Source: Haliotis asinina
Taxonomy: Eukaryota; Mollusca; Gastropoda; Lepetellida; Haliotidae
Assembly: GCF_037392515.1 (NCBI RefSeq)
Contig: NC_090280.1
Span: 29,207,118 to 29,271,117 of the forward strand
Direction of reading: 5' to 3'
DNA length: 64,000 bases
In this document: one piece after another, positions 24,701-33,800 of the stretch
Numbering within the stretch: position 1 is the first letter of the stretch
How the letters are laid out: every line of letters begins with the position of its first letter
Notes under the pieces: generated by a model
Told to the model about the DNA's origin: nothing
Database searches by the model: none
Seen by the model: only the letters and a program-made list of their open reading frames with translations
Made by a program: the position numbers and the translations under genes

Positions 24701-25037
24701 CAGATGGAGGAGTGTACAAACTGCACAATGTCAAAACAATGTGTAAAGTCAGGCGAACTGCAACTGTTTGAAGATTCGTATTTAGAGTAACAGGGCTATG
24801 AGTGACACTCTGATGAACCAAAATAGAAGCACCTCCAGTTGTTCGATGTCCCGGAGGAGAAAAAGAATGATAATTGTTGAACTGTCTTAAAGTAAAGGTA
24901 TCTGTAGTTTTTAAATACGTCTCTTGGAGACACAGCACTGATGGCTGAAAGTTCTGTATTAGCAATTGCATTACGCTGAAATTGTTTTTTCAGTCCTCTA
25001 CAATTCCACTGCAGTATATGTGACAGCTGTGTCATGG
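21798..25037 (-). pseudogene. LINE ORF2, decayed
   Basis: ORF2 with all domains recognisable but several frames. The start region (TQLSHILQWNCRGLKKQF) is near 25035 and the endonuclease is partly deleted near 24700 (the MGDLNGHNPLWGS region is absent). The RT is at 24047-23136 (NPGWDHTDPSNYRPTSLTS, GVPQGSIFS, ESLFVVNDFNISC, where one extra residue splits the usual FVDD motif). RNase H and finger are at 22709-21798 (FTDGSKDDGAVA, YSDSLSCLQA, WLPSHVGISAN, CIPCDERITVKHILLDC). The RNase H to C-terminus segment is a clean 303-codon frame. Confidence 0.85.
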
Positions 25038-25700
25038 TGCCTCAATGGGCGATCTTTCACGTGAATGTGAAGACGAACTATTCCTCCGCCTGTCCTGTTG
25101 GGACAGAGTTTACCTCCATGTCTAGAGGTCTAGAGGTGACATACACCTCCACTCCGATGTTAAAATAGCCTGCTTTGATGGAATCAGGAAGGGACGAACG
25201 AGCAAAAGTCATTAAGTATGTATTGGTGTTAATGATAACACCATCTTTCTTTATTGTGAAACGTTTCACAGCAGTTACTCGGTAGTGATTTCATCCTCAG
25301 ACATGTCAGACAGGCAACAAACATGTCACGAACAATGCCTCGACAAGAGTTCAGAGACTTGTGCATAGTCACAACAACCTCAGTATTTGCAAATGTTTTG
25401 ATTGACAGCAAACTGAGAGACTGTTGTCTGTCTCAGTGCACACTCCAAAAGAAGCTAACCACTACGGAGACAAATAGAGCTTTCAAAATGGCAAATGGGT
25501 TTAGTTTGATTGGTGAAAAATCAACAGCCTCGAGAAATCGTGCTCATGAATCATTGTTAACAGAAGTATTTCCAGATGAAACATCCAAATACTCAAGACT
25601 TCTATTCTTTTCGCTGCGAGATGAACGAGAGTTTATTAGTGAAAAGGAAAACGTTTCAGCACCCCTGCTCCCAAAACACCATGGAGTATCAACAAGGACG
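25038..25700 (-). pseudogene. LINE ORF1, internally deleted
   Basis: Minus-strand ORF1 remnant. The N-terminal folded region (TEVVVTMHKSLNSCRGIVRD, TVKRFTIKKDG, NTYLMTFARSSLPDSIKAGYFNI) is visible at about 25140-25410. It then runs into RPLDMEVNS, a C-terminal block, so the knuckles and the serine-rich region are missing. Frameshifts lie near 25270 and 25450. Confidence 0.75.
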
Positions 25701-25989
25701 GTGTCAAATAGCATCGGATATGCGTGACCAGCCGATTGGTCAAACCGGGCCCATTCGACCACCCGTCTAGGCGAAGTCAGGGCCAAAGTGGTGTGTTGGG
25801 CAAAGGGAACACGATTACAGGCCCCCAGTGCCCTCAACCCCCAGACTCCCGTCCTCCACCGACACAGGGCCGCAACCCACGGCAAACGGGTTGGTGGACC
25901 AAATATCCCCCCGGGTCCACAACGGGGGTGTCGGCGAGCTCTTGGCGTTACCCAGCACCCACCACGAGGAGGTGGCTCGCCACGGTGCC

Positions 25990-26036
25990 CTCAGTGTGAC
26001 GAGCAAACGCCTAAACCACTACACTACCCCATCGCC
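25990..26036 (-). mobile_element. tRNA-like SINE head abutting the LINE
   Basis: Read on the minus strand, this short stretch has an A-box-like TAGTGTAGTGG followed by ...gtttgctcgtcaca, as in the tRNA-derived heads of molluscan SINEs. It ends exactly where the LINE 5' hairpin begins. No B-box is present. It may be an older truncated SINE or a template-switch product. Confidence 0.4.
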
Positions 26037-26124
26037 CCAATATTATTTACTCCATCGCCCCAATGTAATAATAAAGTCAATCAATTCAATGTGTCTGATC
26101 TAATATTTCTATCCCTTTACAATA

Positions 26125-26310
26125 TATAAGTGAACCCATGAACACTGTTAGAATTGGCTTTGTCCAACCTGTGCCTGTCTCAAGAGGAGACTTATCATTA
26201 TCGGTTGGTCAGACTTGCGCCAATCTACACAGCAAAAGCTGACATGTGTCGGCCAAGCGTAGATCGACGCTCATAATGTTGAGCATTTGATTGTCTGGAA
26301 TATTCGAGTA
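26125..26310 (+). mobile_element. Decayed SINE upstream of gene B exon 2
   Basis: Plus-strand relic of the 265-base SINE (ttagaattggctt, cggttggtcagac, tttgattgtctggaatattc). Its flanks match those of the SINE at 11712-11896 in gene A. Confidence 0.6.
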
Positions 26311-26556
26311 TACAAACAAGAGATCGTGGATTTTATATGTGTATATTAGTATCAGTTCTTTTGTAATACAGATACAGAATGGCACTGAAGCACAGGTATC
26401 TGAACATATCAGGGGACAAAAATCAATTTGGTATTCCAGATTATGTCCCCCTCGAAAAGCCGATTTTCGTTTCACAATACTGCCCAGGGAAGATGTATCT
26501 GTGTCTGATTTTCCCATGAAAAGTATGCACATGTTAACATCCTGTTCCTCCTTCAG

Positions 26557-28833
26557 TGGCCACAAAGCTCCAGTCAGCCTGGCTACCCAGACCCAACGTA
26601 CCTCCAGGACCCTGCAAGACAAGCAACGACATGGGCGACCTACATGATGCAGCTGAATGGCTATGGGAATAACATCTCTAACATGGTCTGGAACATACAG
26701 GGTAGGTCATTAAACGTTTGAAGTGGTATAGGAAAATAGGCGTGAGTGAGGAATTAAAGTTAAATATTTCAGCAATATATGGTGACTTAATCAAGTTATG
26801 TATTTATCAATAATTAAAGATAACTTATAAAGTTTTGTCATCGAAGGACAGTAAAACTACTAGATTATCATAGGTATTAATTTACGACTAGTGATTAAAT
26901 CTAAAATATTTAACTATGCATGACAATACAATGCAAAACAATCTATAGAAGCGAAGGCCATAGAATATAATAATAGGCTGTAAATCGCCAACAACTGCAG
27001 GGTGATCACCATACCAAGGAGCATGGGGACTGTGGATTTGTACCTGACAGGGTTTAGATGGATTTACCGCATCCCTTCAGATGTTAGCAATTTCTGATAA
27101 TCCAGCGATATGCTGAAGTTTAAAATTGTACTACGTTTAAATTTACAATACTTGTTTTGGAGACTTATCTACCCTCTCAGGAGGACGATCATTTTACTTT
27201 AACTCCCTTCCAGGATGCAGCCACTAAGAATATCAGCAGTTAATTGAACGTACCAATCATAAAACAGAATCTGGAGCCTACAGGGAAACTGAACACCCAA
27301 ATGTGGCCTTTTGTATACAACAAGTAGTTTAACACGGAATGAATGTCTTAGACATACGGTTCTCGAATTCTCATTTACAGGACTAAACTGGCCAGAATGG
27401 ATGAATAAGTCGGAGCATAAAGACATGTTCCCCAATAATGTTGATGCTGCAGCAGAGCTTGTGTCACTGATGGTTGAGAGTGCCAATAACTACACAGGAG
27501 GACGAATTCCCTACATATTTGAAGTCATCAATGAACCTGATTGGAAGGAAAAGTTTATTGACCCGCAAACTAATGTCGATTTCAACAGGGCAGTTGCTGA
27601 CAAACTGAAATCCAGATTTGGAATGAAAGTTGCGGACCAACATACACCAGTATGGCCTTACGCGAAGCCGATGAGAATAACTTCACATTCTGGAAGAGAA
27701 CTGCTCAGTTTCTGGATATGTCCCTTGATCACTTGGACTTTTTCTCTTTCCATTCATACAACTATCTCCGTGTATCAAATAGAAATTATTCTTATTTTGG
27801 CATAAATCAAGCTCGTTTAGTTGCTTCTCTAGACATGGTGGAGAATTACTCTTTCCTCAAGAAAGGAAGAAATGTTCAGTTAGTAAACACAGAATTTGGA
27901 AGAGGTAACGTTTTCGGGGTCAGTCCCACTTTTGAAAATGGACTGATAGAGTTTGAAACCATTTATCAACCAAATGGCTTCATGTTTACCTTCCTTAATA
28001 TGAGAGAGTTTATAGACAGAGTTACCATATTTTTCCTCGCAAATGAACAATTCCCAGGTCATACTTCGCTCAGGAATTCCTTATTTACCGTTGATGGCCA
28101 TCCGCTTCAACCAACCAAATTCTTCACGTTTTGGCAAAACTTTACTAATGATCAAAAGTTTCTTCGAGTCTCAAGTCAGTATAATGAACAGGAGAGAATG
28201 GTCGCACCTCTTGCCCTGGCAAACCCTCTCACCAAGGAGATGGTAGTTCTTCTCCACAACTATGGTAGTAAATTTGAAAATGTTAAACTGGACTTTCCCC
28301 AAAACTGGCTTAACCCTTCCACGGGTGAAGAAACATGCGTTCTTCTCGAAAATGGTCATCCAGCTATTCATGCTAATTATCATTTTAACATATCGAATGG
28401 CATCGTTGATCTCCCCGGCTCATCAACCTGCTTCTACAAGTTCAAAACCAACAGCAACTTTGCTGGACTACGCACGGACAACGAGACCACATACTACGGG
28501 AAGGACATGATTATACCAATCACCAACGGACATGCGCAAACAACCATCAGTCTGCCCAGTTACAGATACCATACCGCTCATCTTAGAGTGGGAGTGAGCA
28601 GAAACTTTAAGGTCGACACAAAACCCCATACAGCTGCGTTCAATGGTCAGACATTGTCTTCAAGCTACATGTTGTTTGATGCCATGAAGATTGAGGGGAA
28701 AACAACATGGAACGTTTGGGAGTTCATGGTCCCCGAATCACAGGTCCACACAACCAATACTGTCAGCATGACCTTTGGTGGAGATGGTGGTCACGTGACA
28801 TCTGTTGCACTTGTTGTTGGAAAACTTGAGTAG
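26557..28833 (+). pseudogene. Glycoside hydrolase gene B, one frameshift, no exon 1 found
   Basis: Second member of the clan GH-A array. Exon 2 (26557-26701, 145 bases, acceptor ttcag, donor gtaggt) and exon 3 (27381-28833, acceptor tttacag) are well preserved. Exon 3 encodes GLNWPEWMNKSEHKD, then EVINEPDW with the presumed acid/base Glu, then VNTEFGRGNVFGVSP with the presumed nucleophile, and ends at the same TAG as the other copies. A single missing base near 27634 (gttgcggacc where D has gttgctggaccc) shifts the frame between the two catalytic glutamates. No signal-peptide exon was found upstream, where a LINE now lies. It is probably a pseudogene. If the missing base is an assembly error and exon 1 lies elsewhere, it could be functional. 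Confidence 0.8.
26743..27245 (-). mobile_element. LINE 3'UTR in intron 2 of gene B
   Basis: Minus-strand 5'-truncated LINE: diverged tail (gtgagtgagg), altered hairpin, and a full 3'UTR with the ctctcaggaggac block near 27175. The other paralogues lack this insertion in intron 2. Confidence 0.8.
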
Positions 28834-28890
28834 ATAAATTTTACTTTAAGAATATTCATCTTGTTTTGATTCATATCAAAGATAAGAAAA

Positions 28891-29480
28891 GTGAGTGAGT
28901 TAATGTTTATCGTCTCATAAACAACGTTCACAATTCACAATGCTGTTGAGTAAACACACACTAACTATCTCAGTTACTTACACATAACAACACATATAGA
29001 TTTACATAAGACATGTCAATAAAAATCAAAACTAATTAACTACTTAAACTACTGAAAAGATTCTTCTTGGATTAAGCTTTGCAACAAATGTTAAACCATA
29101 ACTCTTTCACTACAAGTGATAATGGAACCTGATTGGAAGGAAAAGTTTATTTCAAAGATATTCATGGATGTATCTGCTGGGATCAACAAGACATCATCGC
29201 GCAATGAGCTGTTCATTTCTGGACAGTCAAAGTAGGTGTAACGGATAGAGAGCGATGCCGTACAGGTCACTAGCAAGACTATAAAAAAAAATATAGTTCA
29301 TTTTCAGGCGATCATTAATATATTCAAGTGATTATAAAATGGCAGTAGCTTCTGCTATAAAAGTAGAGCTAATCAAGGCCAGCATTCAGAGGGACCAGTC
29401 TGTGTATTACACTCTGTCTGAGCCTCTAGTTGCTTTGGGGCTTAAAGGAGGAAAAGTAGTTACATTAATCATACTGAAAA
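28891..29480 (-). mobile_element. Old LINE remnant after gene B
   Basis: Minus-strand LINE tail (gtgagtgagtta) at about 58 bases after the gene B stop, then a strongly deleted 3'UTR and ORF2 end (near 29040-29250 it aligns with 36440-36600 behind gene C). The hairpin is largely lost. Confidence 0.65.
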
Positions 29481-29499
29481 TTTGATAGTTTTCGTAAAA

Positions 29500-29650
29500 C
29501 AAAACACTGGTAGTTCACAAACGTGCAACTGTAAATTGTCCCTATGGCCGTGATATGGTGATCTACCCTCAGTTGATTCAATCTATATCCTGTTTTTTAT
29601 GTTCTCTTGTACTCTTTTTATGATACTGTTTTCTGATAACATTCTAGCTT
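29500..29650 (+). mobile_element. LINE 3'UTR relic, plus strand
   Basis: Weak plus-strand match to the end of the LINE 3'UTR (gtgatctaccctcagttg...ctatatcctgttttttat). Old and without a tail. Confidence 0.45.
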
Positions 29651-29961
29651 TACCGCAGTATATGTGATACTCTAGTAGTTTTACTGTTCTGCATAGACTG
29701 GTTTTAATATCAATTTTTAGCAACATCTGATAATGATTAAGTGTTTTCTGCACAATATGGATGGCATATTGCCCATGAGACGATAAATATGACTTCAGTC
29801 ACTCTCAGCGTCAGATTGTGTGTGAGATGATTGTGAAGATGTCTGATTTTCAGTCTTAGATCCTGATGATGAATGAGTTATTTATGTGTTACGACTGATG
29901 CTCAAGTAACAGGACTTTTCTGACTTGGCCCAAAAGATATAGCTACAGTGACCAGAGTTAG

Positions 29962-30085
29962 GTTTACGCCTCTTTCAGTAACGTTGCGGCAATATCACAG
30001 CGGGGTAAATGGGCTCTGCAGTCTAATTATAACCCATGTGGGGAATCTATTGCGAGCTTTAGGCGTGACACACAAACGATAAAAC
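29962..30085 (-). mobile_element. tRNA-headed SINE, copy 1
   Basis: Minus-strand copy of the second SINE type. Read in its own sense it has a tRNA-like head, attccccacatggg, then agagcccattt, then the ccgctgtgatattgc body and a degraded tail. Confidence 0.65.
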
Positions 30086-30275
30086 CACCACGAGCTCTGT
30101 GATAACATTCTCCTGTGGCATGTCAGGCAGTGCTGTCCCGAATGATGCATCGACATGAATGTCAATATTGGCAAATGTTTTGATAGACAAAAGATCAAGA
30201 GGCTCTGCCTGTGAACATTCATTCCACCAGGAGTTAATCACTGTGGGGACGTTCTTTACTTCACCCCAAATCCCT
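30085..30275 (-). mobile_element. LINE ORF1 relic
   Basis: Minus-strand trace of the ORF1 N-terminal region (compare 25310-25450): the gcaaatgttttgatagacaa block (30170-30189) and the flanking sequence align by eye. No frame survives. Confidence 0.55.
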
Positions 30276-30279
30276 GCGT

Positions 30280-30430
30280 GAGTTGTGTGTTATGCCACTT
30301 TGTGTGTTATTCCAGCATTATCACAGCGGGGACAGGAGAAATGGGTTTCCGCATTGTGCCTATGAGAAGAATCAAAACCAGGCATTCGCCATGACGACCG
30401 AACACTTTAACCACTAGGCCACCCCTTACA
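30280..30430 (-). mobile_element. tRNA-headed SINE, copy 2
   Basis: Minus-strand SINE. In its sense: head ggggtggcctagtggttaaag (A-box-like GGCCTAGTGG), then a B-box-like region (ggttttgattc), then gcccatttctcc-type body and ccccgctgtgataatgctggaata, the start of the shared tail hairpin. Confidence 0.75.
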
Positions 30431-30754
30431 TCCCCGAGACAGCCATAGAAATGGCAAAAAAGTTTAACTTAATAGGGATATGGTATTGAACAAAAGAATC
30501 CCACGACAAGCAGATTACCTAATTCGACCAACTTGTAGGGGGATAAGTGTGCTGACTAATATGACGTCATTACACTCGAAAACATGTACTTTTGCCAGTG
30601 GAGCCTTGTCCAAGAAGCAGAAAATGTCGGTGAATTTTCTCATGTGTCAGAGACATTTTCATAGAGATAACACTTCTTTTCGTATATACATTCCAGCTGC
30701 GCAATGCAGAATGAGCTGAGGTTATTTTCTATGGAGTTTAAGACACTCGGTCTT

Positions 30755-30887
30755 ATCATCCTCTTTGTTTACCCTTATCTCAAATATTTGAAGATATATA
30801 AAACTATCACGTGCTGCTCTCACATGTTTAAAACAAACATTTAAAAGTGTCTGCTGGTGAACAGAAGTATCATACTTTCACTGCAGA
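30755..30887 (+). promoter_or_regulatory. Core promoter of hydrolase gene C
   Basis: TATATAAA at 30795-30802 is followed directly by a CACGTG E-box at 30808-30813, then a leader of about 70 bases to the start codon. The block is shared with genes A and D, and the CACGTG is kept in all three although A and D are dead. An E-box implies a bHLH-type regulator (inference). The start site is probably near 30825-30830. Confidence 0.65.
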
Positions 30888-33800
30888 ATGTTGTCACTGC
30901 TTCTGTATCCCTTGTTCCTGTATGGAGCGGCATTCGCTGACACAACCGTCACAGTCTACAACGAATGGCTCTCTCAAGGCGGACGTGTCCACTATGAACC
31001 TGAAAGATGGAATAAAATAAACGGCCTCCCCGGACAGAACCAAATTCCAAACTGTAAAACTGTCGGAGCAGCTCCCGGACGGTGGGTTAACAGAGACCTG
31101 AGGGATGGTCTTTTTGTCAATGTAAGTACAAGATGAATCGCTTTATGCATACGTGACTGGAAATTAGGAAATATAATTCAATGTCATAGTTGATGTAGAT
31201 TCTAACCCTACTGAATTCATAGTTTGAAGAGAATTTGGTCAAAATCTTGTTTTACCATCCTGAAAAGTTGAACAAGGCAATCCGTGTGTGTGAGTATTAA
31301 TTTTTATCAGATTGTTGTTGATAGTGCAAAGATTAACTTGTATAGAACTGTGATAATATCATATTATAATATTAATTATATTTTATATTTATATGTAATA
31401 TTTTCTTTGCTGCAAATGTTTGTTCTTTCCCATCAAAAGCGTACATTGACTTAAATGAAGAAATATGTTCAAAAGATCCAAGGTTGGCACCACTTACCCA
31501 AAATGAACACTGATTAATACCCTTAAGCCTCATCTTGTTCACTGAAAACGGGAACAATATTAGATGAGATAGATACAAGTGTGTGGATTGACGACGCCTC
31601 TAGCAATATTCTACCATTATCACGGCGGGTGACACCAGAACAGACATGCACGACTATATGCTATCGATTAAACTAAGCGAGCGAGTGTGTTAAGTACAAT
31701 AATTGTGGCAACAGTTTTTGTTTAACTCTTTGGTGGGGGTGTTTTTCAAGCAGGAGTTTAACAAGCAGACAGAACTCGAACATGTAATGTACTTCACTAT
31801 GGTCATTTCGTAGATCATATATCCAACCAATACACTCAAAATAACAATGATGAAGCGTTATGACATTAAAAACTTTTATCATGAAAATACTACTAATCTC
31901 ACATGCACGTGTATACCCCGTATGTGACGTAGCATCCCCTCCTCACTGTTAGAGACATGTTGCAGACAGAACGACCCCTACCTCAGTTCATACAAATTAC
32001 ACAGCGCTTAATACAAAGGATCAGTTTGCTGATTTCTGATTTCGTTGACATATGTCATCATATCCCAATAGCGAAGATGCATACTTTTCATGGTGGTCTG
32101 TGCATTCTATGCAATACTTGAAAAATTCTTGAAATACTTATCCCATGTAATGGAGAGATCAAGACAGTCAAGCAGGACATGCTTGGCCGTTATTCTCTCA
32201 TCACAAACGATATAAATGATCCTAACCTTTTAATAGGTATTCGTGTGTATATCTAGTATGACATTGCGACATCGTCGAGGAATGACTTTCTGCTGACCAC
32301 AGCTCAAATGTTGCCGATAATAACAAATAAGAAATAATGGAAGTTTTACTAATTACATACAAGACTTATGTGTACTCTTCACAAAAAAGTAGGGGAACGT
32401 TCAGTCTTGTAGAAAGAAAACTCATTAAGGAACATTACCATGACATTCATCTTGTGTATGAAGCATCATTTCAAGTTATCACCAAACGCAAACAAAATCC
32501 ATGGGAAGAACTTGCACAACGTGGGAGCCTCCTACACGTGCATGAGGTGTGATTATGAATCTTGACGTTTTTCAGGCAGGTCGATAAATCACTGTAGATC
32601 ATTTTCTCCGATAATTTTCTTACATCTGTGCATGGTCAGGGTTTCCAGGGTCAAATCTCACACTACTGACTGAAAATTGTAAACCAGCCACAAGGGGGAT
32701 AACAGAACGAACAGCTTTGCTTTGAATAAAATTCATGTGGTGATTCACTCTCAAAATATCCATTATTATTGCTTCAACATTGATTAAATCTCACATATCT
32801 CCCAATTTCGACAATCGTACATTGAAAGTTCAGTTCCCCTACTTTTAAGACTATGTATATTACATATCCACTATGCAAATAAAGTACAACTCCTTGAACA
32901 TATGAGTGAGCATCGTCACATTGTCAATATTTCAGCAGTGTCATGACGAACACATTTTATAATTTGAGGATGAATATAGAAGATTAAACCCACTCCGCGA
33001 TGGTGTGAAGGTATGAGTTTAGTTTTACGCCGTACTCACCAGTATTCCAGCTATCCGGCGGCAGGATGTATATAAATGATCGAGTCTGGACCAGACAATC
33101 CAGTGATCAACAGCATTACCATCGATCTACGCAGTTGTGAACCGATGACATGTGTCAACCACGTCAGCGACCACTTGATCCCATTAGTCGCCTAGTATGA
33201 TACCATGGGTTGCTGAAGGCCTATTTTACAACAGATCTAAACAGGTCGGTCGACGATGGACATTAAAACTACTAAAATAGAATATTATTAAAAAAACATA
33301 CTAATCGGGCCTTGTAACCTTTCCGGTAATCTTAGTTTTTGCCACTCTTTGAACACAAATCGTTGTTCAGAAATTCTATCCAGGGACAATGAATTTAATC
33401 CTCACGTGAATCTGGCCGGTTTGTTGTCTAAAGCTGTAAACAGCAAGTTCCAGTTCTGTGGGGGTGGTGGTCTGTAGATAATGAGAAGATCGAGTGATCA
33501 ACATCATGGGCATCATTCTACGCAATTAGGATAGGGTTAGCTAGTTAGCTAGCCTCGCCAGTCCAGTTATGTATCTCTCACCACAAGCATGTGTTACTAA
33601 AGATCATTTCTCACTTGATCTTTCTTGGGTTAACCCTCACATGAAAGTTATACAGACGTTAACAGTTTTCTTTCACATAGATAACTGGCTAATCTATACT
33701 ATGTCATTCAGTGGCCACAAAGTCCTAGTCAGCCTGGCTACCCAGACCCAACGTACCTCCAGGACCCTGCAAGACAAGCAACGACATGGGCGACCTACAT

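Larger units (their letters stand above)
21249..25989 (-). mobile_element. LINE copy, both ends present, ORF1 deleted internally
   Basis: Minus-strand LINE from its (ACTC)n tail at 21249 to the 5' terminal hairpin at 25989. 3'UTR to about 21790, ORF2 21798-25037, ORF1 about 25037-25700, 5'UTR about 25720-25989. ORF1 has lost its zinc knuckles and most of its C-terminal half. I could not find a clear target-site duplication. It lies upstream of gene B exon 2, where exon 1 of B would be expected. Confidence 0.85.

Noticed and set aside
26291..26647. 118-codon frame over intron 1 and exon 2 of gene B
   Set aside because: Wrong frame of the exon. The splice-consistent frame (WPQSSSQPGYPDP...) matches all paralogues.
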